The notes under the pieces: generated by a model
The model's database searches: none
Told to the model about the DNA's origin: nothing
The model's input: the letters and a program-made list of their open reading frames with translations, nothing else
NCBI GenBank assembly: GCA_028875335.1
Contig: JAPPEF010000182.1
Coordinates: 1-6,234, forward strand
DNA length: 6,234 nucleotides
DNA from: Gemmatimonadota bacterium
GTDB lineage: Bacteria > Latescibacterota > UBA2968 > UBA8231
Reading direction: 5' to 3'
Program-made: the position numbers and the translations under genes
Shown: positions 1 through 6,234 of the stretch, piece after piece
Numbering within the stretch: the stretch's first letter is position 1
Layout of the letters: every line of letters begins with the position of its first letter

Positions 1-1
1 C

Positions 2-2209
2 ATCGTCGCAGGATCTCTGCCAATCGCCAGAAGCGGACTGGCTCGACCTCGGCTTATAGGGACGGAAGAGAGAGGTCATTGGGGTGTATTTGCGCTGTTT
101 TTTGCCGTTGGCTTTGTGGCGTTGGGAGGCGAGGTGCTGTGGACGCGCTATTTGGGACTTTTGATCGCCAACACAGTGTATACGTATACGCTGACCTTGA
201 CCGTAGTGCTAGTGGGTTTGGTGTTGGGGAGCGTGCTCGCCTCCCTGTTCTTTGATAGGACAATACACAGAGCGCGGTATTTCGGCGTTCTCCAGGTGCT
301 TTTGGGGCTGGTAGTACTCGTCCTAATGATGCTTCCATCGGACGTCTGGCAGCGTCTGGGGGAGGAGTGGTGGATTTATGCAGTTTTACTGCTGCCTCCT
401 GCTGTTTTAGGAGGAGCATCTTTTCCGCTGGCGGTGAGGATGGTGGTCGAGGAGGCATCCGCAGCGAGTGGGGGCACGGGGAAGATCGCCGCAGTCAACA
501 CGTTGGGGGGAATCGCGGGAGCGTTGGCGATCGGCTTTGTGGGTCTGCCATTCTTCGGTCTGAAGAGCAGTCTCCTCTTCATCACGGGCACGAGCTTGGC
601 CGTCGGGTTCGCTGCGTGGATCTGGCTCGACCGCACGTTTACCCTAGCCGTTAAAGCGGCATTCATAGGGCTCTTCTCGTGCGCATGGCTCGGAGTTCCC
701 TACCTGCTGCCCACCCGTATTCCCGCCGACTTTCTGGGCGAGCGGGAAGAGCTTGTCGACTTCCGCGAGGGCTACGGCTCCAACTTGGCGGTCATCCGCC
801 AAGATCGAGGACTTCAACTCGAGATCAACCGCTGGTGGCAGGGCAGGGACCGCAAGACACACCAAGTAATGGCGGCCCATGTCCCCATGTTGTTGCATCC
901 CGATCCCAAGCGGGTTCTCTTGGTCGGCGTCGGCACCGGCCAGACCGCGGCTCGCTTTCTGCTCTACTCGATTGACCGCCTAGAGTGCGTCGACATTGAA
1001 CCCACCATCTTCAGTTTTATCCGCCCCCATTTCGACTCCCGTTGGATGGAAGATCCGAGAGTCGAACTGATCGGTGCCGACGGCCGCAACTATCTGCGCC
1101 ACACCTCCTCGACTTACGATGTGATTTCCCTCGAATTGGGCCAGCTTTCCCGTCCCGGTGTGGCATCTTTCTATACGGTCGACTTCTATCGCCAAGTAAA
1201 AAAACGGCTGCGTTCTGGCGGTTTTCTGGTTCAATTTGTCCCCTTATCCCTTTTGACCACCGACCATTTCCGCAGCACTGTGCAGAGCTTTCTCGAGGCT
1301 TTCCCCCACAGCCTGTTGTGGTACAATACTTCAGAATTGCTGCTCATCGGCAGTGGACGGGATTTCGCCATTGATCGGGCCATTCTCGAAGGACGTCTAT
1401 CTAACGAAAAAATTCGCCGGGATCTAGAGTACAGCCACTGGGGAGGCCCCCTCTACTGGCTCAACCGACCACAGGTCTTTTGGGGCAGCTATTTGATGGG
1501 ATCTGGTGGTTTAGCCAAACTGGCGAATGAGGCCCCTGTTTACAGGGACGATCGGCCCGTTCTCGACTACGCGGTCGCTCGCGCCTTTGTAAATCGGACA
1601 AACGCGCTCCCGACGCTCGATCTTTTGCAAAAGTATTTGGAACCCGTTGCCACCTTGATGTCTGTTGGGTCATATGAAAAGAGGACCATTGAGGAAATAA
1701 GGAGCAAAAACCTGCGGGAAATTGCCGTTAGCGCCGCCCTCCGGCAAGCCAAGGTCCTAATCGCCGTCCGCAACTATCTGGACGCCGCGAAACTATTGGC
1801 AGCTACCCTGCAGCAACTCCCCGAACACCTAGTAGCTCGGCGCACTCTCGCGGATGTACTGATGCGCTTGGGCCGCTTTGCAGAAGCGAGGGTCCATTAC
1901 ACCCAAGTCGTACAAATCGCCCCGCAAGATGTACAGGCCTTGGACGGCTTGGCTCTGGCATTCCACCAGTTGGGGCACCTCGACGAAGCGATCCACCACT
2001 ACAAGGCTGCACTGCGGCTACAGCCCGACCGGGCGGAAACCTGTAGCAATCTCGGCGGAGCGCTAGCCCGGCGAGGCAAGCTAAAAGAAGCCCAGTTTTA
2101 TCTCGAAAAAGCACTCCAGCTCAAAACTGACTTCGCCGATGCCAAACGGAACCTCGCCCAAGTACAAGCGGCCTTACAGCGAAGGGAGAAATCGCGCACT
2201 ACACCGTAA
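2..2209 (+). CDS. Membrane-bound spermidine-synthase-like protein with TPR repeats (5'-partial)
   Basis: The frame is open from the first full codon, so the start lies upstream. The GTG at 116 falls inside a transmembrane helix and is not a credible start. The visible 735 residues hold about seven hydrophobic segments (residues ~27-235). The first contains ALGGEVLWTRYL, a close match to the conserved ALGYEVLWTR signature of fused MFS/spermidine-synthase proteins. A Rossmann methyltransferase-like domain follows (~255-440), with SAM-site-like GVGTG (309-313), acidic DIEP (331-334), GADGRNY (358-364) and YDVISLE (372-378). The family-typical DDRPVLDY is at ~517-524. About four TPR units occupy ~578-725. 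True spermidine synthases carry a catalytic Asp in a D-S/A-x-DP-type motif after the YDVI strand. Here the stretch reads SLELGQLSRPG, so aminopropyl transfer to putrescine is doubtful. The family assignment is firm; substrate and role are unknown. It ends in TAA and converges on the minus-strand selenoprotein gene. Confidence 0.88.
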   Translation: MVAGSLPIARSGLARPRLIGTEERGHWGVFALFFAVGFVALGGEVLWTRYLGLLIANTVYTYTLTLTVVLVGLVLGSVLASLFFDRTIHRARYFGVLQVLLGLVVLVLMMLPSDVWQRLGEEWWIYAVLLLPPAVLGGASFPLAVRMVVEEASAASGGTGKIAAVNTLGGIAGALAIGFVGLPFFGLKSSLLFITGTSLAVGFAAWIWLDRTFTLAVKAAFIGLFSCAWLGVPYLLPTRIPADFLGEREELVDFREGYGSNLAVIRQDRGLQLEINRWWQGRDRKTHQVMAAHVPMLLHPDPKRVLLVGVGTGQTAARFLLYSIDRLECVDIEPTIFSFIRPHFDSRWMEDPRVELIGADGRNYLRHTSSTYDVISLELGQLSRPGVASFYTVDFYRQVKKRLRSGGFLVQFVPLSLLTTDHFRSTVQSFLEAFPHSLLWYNTSELLLIGSGRDFAIDRAILEGRLSNEKIRRDLEYSHWGGPLYWLNRPQVFWGSYLMGSGGLAKLANEAPVYRDDRPVLDYAVARAFVNRTNALPTLDLLQKYLEPVATLMSVGSYEKRTIEEIRSKNLREIAVSAALRQAKVLIAVRNYLDAAKLLAATLQQLPEHLVARRTLADVLMRLGRFAEARVHYTQVVQIAPQDVQALDGLALAFHQLGHLDEAIHHYKAALRLQPDRAETCSNLGGALARRGKLKEAQFYLEKALQLKTDFADAKRNLAQVQAALQRREKSRTTP

Positions 2210-2224
2210 ATATGGACTCTCTTT

Positions 2225-3121
2225 TCACCGCACGAGCGTCATCTTGTGGCTCTCTGCTCTATTTCCGCTACTCAAACGGTAAAAGTAAATGCCAGAGGGT
2301 ACTAGCCGCCCTCCGGCGTCCCGACCTTCCCAATTTACCCTATGACGACCGGTCTGCCGCCGCCCAACCACCAGATTGGCCACAGGCCGTCCCAGTATAT
2401 CGAAAACCTGCAAATGCACTTCTGTTTCACTGGACAGACTGAAAGGGATGATCGTGCCGCTGTTAAAGGGATTGGGGTAATTCCTCTCCAACTCAAAATT
2501 CCTTGGTTGCCCATCCGACATTTCAAGCTCTGCGGTCGCCTCTAGCTGTTCCAGTTCCTTATCTCCAGCCACAAGCGCCGCGCCCAAATTATTCAGCGCT
2601 CGCTCGATGTGCTGGCGGATAACCTGTTCGTTGAATCGGCGGGCAACAGCGCCCACCGAACGATAGCGCAGAATCCCCTCGTGGTCGATCACCGCATAGT
2701 TGTGCTGGGTAAAACCGTAGAGGGCTCCTACTGTACTGGCCTGGAGAAGCAGAGGATAGGTCGTCCCTGTCCGCTGGCGAAAACTCAAGTCCACCTGTCG
2801 GCTGATGCCGTCCGCTACATCAACGCCAATCAAGGCGAATTCCTCCCCTTTAAAATCCTGCCAAATCCGCTCTATCTTCGCGGCCTCCGCGAGACAGTGA
2901 CTTCAGATGAAACCAAAGAAGTTGATGAGGACCACCTTGCCGCGGAAGTCGTTCAGAGACACATAGTCGCCCTCTAGCTGCTGCAAAGTGAAGTCCGGCG
3001 CTAGATCGCCCACCTCGGGCACTTGCCCCATCGTCCCTTGGACACTTAACAGCAGAGCGATCAGTGGCCCCCCAAAAACGCCTCTGCTCCCCCTCACGCA
3101 ACAGTTCATCGCCTTGACCAT
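2225..3121 (-). CDS. Predicted secreted selenoprotein: TlpA/AhpC-like redoxin (UxxC) with C-terminal FlgD/T9SS-like domain
   Basis: Two reading-frame segments (3121-2906 and 2902-2225) share one frame and are separated only by TGA at 2905-2903. Read through, they give 298 residues. A signal peptide lies at ~1-33 (hydrophobic GPLIALLLSV). The redoxin domain (~36-165) opens with VGDLAPDFTL and then KVVLINFFGFI. TGA is codon 73, followed by SHC, so it occupies the first Cys position of CxxC, with the resolving Cys at 76. The domain continues through EEFALIGVDV and YAVIDHEGILRYR. After a charged linker comes the C-terminal domain (~210-298): NYPNPFN at 214-220, VFDILGRPVANLV, SGIYFYRL, and a final KMTLVR, typical of FlgD-like/type IX sorting domains. 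The likely job is thiol-disulfide or peroxide reduction in the periplasm or at the cell surface. The usual cis-Pro region reads QHNYAVID, without Pro. The ATG at 3121 is preceded by in-frame TAA at 3160-3158; the ATG at 3109 is an alternative. No strong Shine-Dalgarno site is visible. A nonsense mutation or sequencing error remains possible. Confidence 0.85.
2872..2897 (-). promoter_or_regulatory. Putative bacterial SECIS hairpin
   Basis: On the minus strand the hairpin begins 5 nt after the TGA. The 5' arm CTGTCTCGCGG pairs with the 3' arm CCGCGAAGATAG over 11 base pairs, including one G-U wobble and one bulged A. The apical loop is AGG, or GAGGC if the closing pair is open. The loop starts about 16 nt after the TGA and carries G in the first two loop positions. 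These traits fit known bacterial SECIS elements, which lie in the coding region just downstream of the UGA and are bound by SelB. The element also encodes LAEAAKI-type redoxin residues, so coding and structural constraints overlap. Pairing was done by eye; no folding energy was computed. Confidence 0.72.
2903..2905 (-). other. In-frame UGA, predicted selenocysteine codon (Sec73)
   Basis: This is the only in-frame TGA among roughly 1,970 codons of the four genes. It falls exactly at the first catalytic Cys of the redoxin motif (FI-TGA-SHC, aligned to the family's TWCPPC). The same gene terminates at another TGA (2227-2225), and Trp is encoded by TGG throughout. Wholesale reassignment of TGA is therefore unlikely, and context-dependent Sec insertion is the best reading. 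Confidence 0.83.
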
Positions 3122-3190
3122 CTTGGTATATTTTATCTGTTTTATTGGATCCGTAATTTACATTGATTCCCGTGGACAGAAGAAGATTCA
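3122..3190. promoter_or_regulatory. Divergent intergenic region of the selenoprotein and PPIase genes
   Basis: These 69 bp separate two divergent start codons and must hold, or overlap with, both promoters. The left part is AT-rich (around 3127-3148, with TATATTTTAT), unlike the flanking coding DNA. A purine-rich AGAAGAAG stretch about 6 nt before the ATG at 3191 is the probable ribosome-binding site of the PPIase gene. I see no convincing paired -35/-10 hexamers on either strand. Confidence 0.4.
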
Positions 3191-4837
3191 ATGAAACACC
3201 TCCTACTGGCTTGCTTAGTTTTTTCAACTAGCTGCAGCCCTCCCGAAGAATCTCTCGTGGCGGAAGTTGGCCCGCACCAGATCAGCGCACGCCTGTTGCA
3301 CCTCTATGTGGAAGAACTGCCCGACGGGCTACGCACCCAAAAGACAGGCGATGAGGCCCGCCAGTACTACCTCCAAGCCCTGATTGACCGCCGACTTTTG
3401 CTGCTAGAGGCCCGTTCCCGAGGACTCGATACCACCAGCGATTTTCAAAATTCAGTCCAAGACGCCGTCAATGCTCGGGTCAGGTCGATATATAAATCAC
3501 AGGAAATAGCTTCTAAAGTCAAAATATCAAATGACACAGTACGTCGCTATTTCGAAAAGGAAGGCTACGGTCGAGAGCGTCTGCTCAACGCCATCAAAGT
3601 AGGGAGCCGGGCTGCCATCGACACCGTTCTTCAGGAACTGAGGGCAGGCCGTCCCTTTGAGGAGGTCGCCCAGGCTCGCTCTCTGGACGAGCGCTCGGCC
3701 GAACGGGGTGGCGAGTTGGGCTTTATCGGCCGGGACCAACTAGAGTCACTTCACATCCCACCGGTGGTCTTCAAGACCCTGCCTCAAGATCAACTCTCAG
3801 AGCCCCTGCCCGCGGGTTCGGCCTGGCATGTTCTGCGCTTTAGTGAAGACCGCTCGGCCTCTTATGAGAAATACCAAGCGAGGATCGCCAGTCTACTCTA
3901 CCAAAAGCGTCTCGCCCAGGTAGAGGCCGAACACTTGGAGCAACTGCGCGATTCCTTCAAAGTGCGCCTCAACCTGTCTGCCCTGCGCGAGCTGGTCAAC
4001 GCCTATCAGGCAAAGCAACCCACGCTCATAGAAGGGAATTCGACGGCTTTATACACCTATAACGACGGCGAAATAACCCTGGGGCAAGTCCAGGAATTTT
4101 TGCGTCAGCGGAATATCAGTTTTGGCCTTGCCGACAGCGCCCAAGCTGTGGTCACCCTAAATCGGTATTTTTTGGAAGCCCATCTGATCCAGGAAGCAGC
4201 CCGAAAAGATGGCTTTTACCAAACGCCTGAGATGCAGAAGTTTGTCGAGCGCACCGCGAATGCCAAACTTCTTGAAATCGTGAGAAAGAGCGTCATAGCC
4301 GACCTAATTGACCTCTCCGAAGAAGACGTGCGCCACTACTACGACACCCATTTGGAGACCTTCCGCCACAGCGAGGCCGTATGGATTGAGGAAGTGCTGC
4401 TCCCCACTCAGGCCGACGCCCTGCAGGTCAAAGCCCAAATAGAAGCAGGTGCACCCTTTGAGCAATTCGTCGATAAGAGCTTGAGGGCCGACGCACAAAA
4501 ATACAATGGGCGATATCACTTCCACATGCTGGGAAGAGTCCGCTATCCCGTGCTTGTACCCGCTGTTTTCCAATCCCAACAGGGCCAACTTGAAGGTCCT
4601 TTGCAAGTAGAAGGAGGCCACTCTGTATTTCGCGTCATAGAACGGGAAGAAAGCAGCATTGAACCTTTTGAGGCTGTTCAACAGCGGGCCCGGGCACTAG
4701 TCCGTTTAGAGCGGGAGACCCAAGCGCTAAATGCCTTTCTGGTGCAACTAAGAAAAAAATATGCTGACCAGATCAAAATCTACCCCGACCGCCTCAAGGG
4801 AGCAGTGCCCGATTCCCTATTGCTAGCCCAAAACTAA
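3191..4837 (+). CDS. Peptidyl-prolyl cis-trans isomerase lipoprotein, SurA/PrsA-like, two parvulin domains
   Basis: The 548-residue protein starts MKHLLLACLVFSTSC, a short signal peptide with a lipobox-like FSTSC. Cys15 is the likely lipidated residue, although Ser at -3 is unusual. An N-terminal SurA-like chaperone region follows (~20-125, with YLQALIDRRLLLLEARSRGLD). The first parvulin domain (~130-220) carries the hallmark GGELGFIGRDQL at 173-184 and ends in AWHVLRFSEDR. A second chaperone-type helical segment (~285-390) precedes a diverged second parvulin-like domain (~395-487, EAVWIEEVLLPT to HSVFRVIERE). In the latter the usual GG-x-LG motif is replaced by GRYHFHMLGRV. A helical tail follows. 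The expected role is folding or escort of exported proteins in the periplasm while membrane-anchored. The start is supported by AGAAGAAG just upstream. It is divergent from the selenoprotein gene and ends in TAA with no clear intrinsic terminator. Confidence 0.9.
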   Translation: MKHLLLACLVFSTSCSPPEESLVAEVGPHQISARLLHLYVEELPDGLRTQKTGDEARQYYLQALIDRRLLLLEARSRGLDTTSDFQNSVQDAVNARVRSIYKSQEIASKVKISNDTVRRYFEKEGYGRERLLNAIKVGSRAAIDTVLQELRAGRPFEEVAQARSLDERSAERGGELGFIGRDQLESLHIPPVVFKTLPQDQLSEPLPAGSAWHVLRFSEDRSASYEKYQARIASLLYQKRLAQVEAEHLEQLRDSFKVRLNLSALRELVNAYQAKQPTLIEGNSTALYTYNDGEITLGQVQEFLRQRNISFGLADSAQAVVTLNRYFLEAHLIQEAARKDGFYQTPEMQKFVERTANAKLLEIVRKSVIADLIDLSEEDVRHYYDTHLETFRHSEAVWIEEVLLPTQADALQVKAQIEAGAPFEQFVDKSLRADAQKYNGRYHFHMLGRVRYPVLVPAVFQSQQGQLEGPLQVEGGHSVFRVIEREESSIEPFEAVQQRARALVRLERETQALNAFLVQLRKKYADQIKIYPDRLKGAVPDSLLLAQN

Positions 4838-4866
4838 ATCCAGCGCTATTTTGTGGATGTGTTTTC

Positions 4867-4900
4867 CTCGCGACTCGCGTCGGAGTGCTCACGCTGTGAG
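4867..4900 (+). terminator. Tandem small hairpins after the PPIase gene (possible transcript end)
   Basis: CTC-g-CGAC pairs with GTCG-GAG around a TCGC loop (4867-4885). It is followed by the perfect hairpin CTCAC-gct-GTGAG (4888-4900). They lie 30-60 nt past the PPIase stop. Neither is followed by a U tract, so they are not a classic intrinsic terminator. They may protect the 3' end or be incidental. Confidence 0.25.
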
Positions 4901-4998
4901 GGCCTAGCCTCGATAACCGCCATCAAACGATTCTAAAAAAAGTCTGTTTATAGTAATCTATATTTCTTAAAATAACATCGTACATTTCTCGGCTCTGA

Positions 4999-5028
4999 CA
5001 GCATGTCCATGCTGCAGGTCCTGCGCAG
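4999..5028. promoter_or_regulatory. Cluster of interlocking dyads, operator-like or 5'-leader structure
   Basis: Three inverted repeats lie back to back. CAGCATG-tc-CATGCTG spans 4999-5014 with perfect 7-bp arms. GCAGG-t-CCTGC spans 5014-5024. CTGCGCAG spans 5021-5028 as an 8-bp palindrome. The cluster lies between the AT-rich putative promoter and the Shine-Dalgarno site of the discoidin gene, a place suited to a dimeric regulator or a leader-RNA structure. No regulator is identified. Confidence 0.35.
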
Positions 5029-5049
5029 TTGATACCGTCACATGCGCAC

Positions 5050-5055
5050 AGGAGG
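5050..5055 (+). promoter_or_regulatory. Strong Shine-Dalgarno site of the discoidin-domain gene
   Basis: AGGAGG lies 5 nt before the ATG at 5061 and fixes that start codon. It is the only canonical Shine-Dalgarno site visible at the starts in this window. Confidence 0.8.
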
Positions 5056-5060
5056 CCCCT

Positions 5061-6234
5061 ATGAGACGCCCGAGTTACTCCTCTCACTGCCCTGCCCTGA
5101 TTCTCATCTTCTTGCTCGGCCTGATCCTCGTGCCACCCCAGCTAGCTGACGCTCAGAAGCGGGGCTATCGGATCGCCGGCAACCAAATCATTGTCAACTC
5201 CCCAGCCCACTGGGAGCGTTGGAGTATGCCCATCCATGCCGTGAACATACTCCCCTCCGGCGGCGTTCACCCCCACTTCTCCCGTTCCCGATTTAATGTC
5301 CTAGACGACTTGGAGACCTATAATCGTCGCTTGCCAGAACTCAGGCGCAAGAAAGGTCAAACCGTTGTCTCAAATATCGACAGCACTGAAACGCTGGATG
5401 TCTTCGGTAACGTCATACGCGATCGCAAGAAAAATCCTCTCTACACCCATCTATCTCGCATAGGTATCAGCCGCGTTGGATCCAATCCCAGGGCCGCGGC
5501 CAATATTCTGGACGGCGACCCCAATACCTTCTGGGAACCCGATTTCAACGACTCCATAGAGGATTGGTGGGTCGAGGTGGACCTCGGCCGGAGCCTGCCC
5601 GTCGACGAGTTGGTCTTAAACTTTGTCGATGAGTCGTTGGGCGATCCCTTCCGCCAGTTCAGAATATTGAGTGCCCCTTTCCAAAAGGTACTCAACCACG
5701 AGGTAAACGAAATTCCCTTTCGCCGCGAAGGCGGCACCAAAGGTTCCAACGAGGACCAGCGGGTGTTCTCTTTTCAGCTAGACCAATTTCAGGCCGATGA
5801 CAACTGGATTGGGGAAACCGTCCAGGTGATCCGCATTGTAGTAACCGATTCCAAATTCGGCCGGGGCCAATTGATCTCAGAGGAGGAATGGTCTGCTCTG
5901 AACTCAGCGGATCGGGGAGATGTTGTCTATTTCGTTAGGAACCAGCGGGGATTCGAAGAACCGGTTGAAAAATCTGTCTACGACAACCTGCCGCCCGAAC
6001 GCCAAGGCAAAATAGAGCACTACATCCGCGAGCGCCCCCGACTGGCCGACATCCAGGTCTGGGGGTTTGGGGACAATCTCAGCCCGGGGCTCGTAGAAGG
6101 GGGCGGCTCGGCCGCCTTTCACGGGGCCAACGATTCCTTTTCTCCGGCCCCGGCATTTGACGGGGACGGAGGCTCCAACTTTATCCACCTAGTCTGGTCT
6201 CCGACGGTGGACCGAGGAGTTCTGTTCGTGGATA
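5061..6234 (+). CDS. Secreted discoidin (F5/8 type C)-like domain protein (3'-partial)
   Basis: The frame runs open from the ATG at 5061 to the window edge, giving 391 visible residues and no stop. A signal peptide is clear at residues 1-32: MRRPSYSSH, a hydrophobic core LILIFLLGLILV, and likely cleavage near LADA-QKRG. A discoidin-like jelly-roll domain follows (~130-338). It shows ANILDGDPNTFWEP (148-160), WWVEVDLGRSLPVDELVLNF (169-188), FRQFRILSA and the late strand VIRIVVTDS. It closes with LADIQVWGFGD (328-338). About 60 residues, partly charged and helix-like (~268-327), are inserted before the closing strand. A second similar unit seems to begin at ~365 (AFDGDGGSNFIHLVWSP, then GVLFVD) and leaves the window. 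Such domains usually bind glycans or cell surfaces. Any catalytic or anchoring part would be downstream, so the overall function is unknown. Confidence 0.8.
   Translation, partial: MRRPSYSSHCPALILIFLLGLILVPPQLADAQKRGYRIAGNQIIVNSPAHWERWSMPIHAVNILPSGGVHPHFSRSRFNVLDDLETYNRRLPELRRKKGQTVVSNIDSTETLDVFGNVIRDRKKNPLYTHLSRIGISRVGSNPRAAANILDGDPNTFWEPDFNDSIEDWWVEVDLGRSLPVDELVLNFVDESLGDPFRQFRILSAPFQKVLNHEVNEIPFRREGGTKGSNEDQRVFSFQLDQFQADDNWIGETVQVIRIVVTDSKFGRGQLISEEEWSALNSADRGDVVYFVRNQRGFEEPVEKSVYDNLPPERQGKIEHYIRERPRLADIQVWGFGDNLSPGLVEGGGSAAFHGANDSFSPAPAFDGDGGSNFIHLVWSPTVDRGVLFVD

Larger units (their letters stand above)
4838..5060. other. Intergenic region between PPIase and discoidin-protein genes
   Basis: These 223 bp have no credible coding content. 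From left to right they contain two adjacent small hairpins (4867-4900), an AT-rich stretch at ~4932-4983 that probably includes the promoter of the downstream gene, a cluster of interlocking dyads at 4999-5028, and the Shine-Dalgarno site at 5050-5055. The AT-rich part contains a short dyad, TATAG-taat-CTATA (4949-4962). No unambiguous -35/-10 pair is seen. Confidence 0.6.

Noticed and set aside
178..189. Perfect 12-bp palindrome GTATACGTATAC
   Set aside because: It lies inside a conserved membrane segment and encodes its VYTYT stretch; nothing else suggests a site.
2903..2905. The TGA as a simple pseudogene or nonsense mutation
   Set aside because: It lies exactly at the catalytic Cys codon, the 225 codons after it are intact and domain-like, and a SECIS-type hairpin follows. 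It cannot be fully excluded without reads or the sel genes.
2609..2977. 122-codon plus-strand ORF opposite the selenoprotein gene
   Set aside because: It is antisense to a well-supported redoxin domain and its product shows no recognisable motif.
2225..3121. TGA reassigned to Trp or Gly genome-wide
   Set aside because: The same gene ends at TGA, Trp is TGG in all four genes, and no other in-frame TGA appears.
2850..3227. 125-codon minus-strand ORF spanning the TGA in another frame
   Set aside because: Its translation has no family resemblance and is rich in Arg and Gly. The redoxin frame is the same on both sides of the TGA, so no frameshift is needed.
5042..5060. ATG at 5042 as an alternative start for the discoidin gene
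   Set aside because: It is out of frame with the discoidin reading frame, and AGGAGG points to the ATG at 5061.
5441..5749. Minus-strand 102-codon ORF within the discoidin gene
   Set aside because: It is antisense to a clear discoidin domain, lacks recognisable motifs, and has no ribosome-binding site that I can see.

Overview
The window comes from a Gram-negative-type bacterium. It holds a lipoprotein-type SurA/PrsA-like chaperone, a periplasmic or extracellular redoxin, and a secreted discoidin-domain protein. The redoxin ends in a C-terminal FlgD-like/type IX-like domain opening with NYPNPFN. Such domains are typical of the FCB superphylum and of uncultured relatives such as Latescibacterota, KSB1, Zixibacteria and Marinimicrobia. 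I infer an uncultured member of that broad group; the phylum cannot be fixed from this sequence. The DNA is moderately GC-rich. There is no rRNA, tRNA, CRISPR array or mobile element.

Layout: (1) nt 2-2209, plus strand, the 3' part of a membrane-bound spermidine-synthase-like protein with a C-terminal TPR array; its start lies upstream of the window. (2) nt 2225-3121, minus strand, converging on gene 1 with a 15-bp gap: a secreted TlpA/AhpC-like redoxin interrupted by one in-frame TGA. (3) nt 3191-4837, plus strand, divergent from gene 2 across 69 bp: a two-parvulin-domain peptidyl-prolyl isomerase lipoprotein. (4) nt 4838-5060, non-coding, with small hairpins, an AT-rich stretch and a cluster of dyads. 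(5) nt 5061 to the window end, plus strand, a secreted discoidin-like protein running off the right edge.

The main discovery is in gene 2. An automatic caller would split it into a 72-residue and a 202-residue ORF. Both lie in the same frame and are separated by a single TGA. That TGA sits exactly where the first Cys of the thioredoxin CxxC motif belongs (NFFGFI-TGA-SHC), giving a UxxC selenocysteine active site. A strong hairpin starts 5 nt after the TGA and has its G-containing apical loop about 16 nt downstream, as expected for a bacterial SECIS element. The best reading is one 298-residue exported selenoprotein: signal peptide, Sec-redoxin domain, linker, NYPNPFN-type C-terminal domain. 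Sec-containing thioredoxin-fold proteins are known as a class; this Sec-redoxin plus sorting-type domain combination is one I do not recognise.

Genes 2 and 3 form a divergent pair of envelope proteins, a thiol redox enzyme and a folding chaperone. This suggests, as inference, a shared role in maturing exported proteins. Genes 1 and 5 have no evident link to them.
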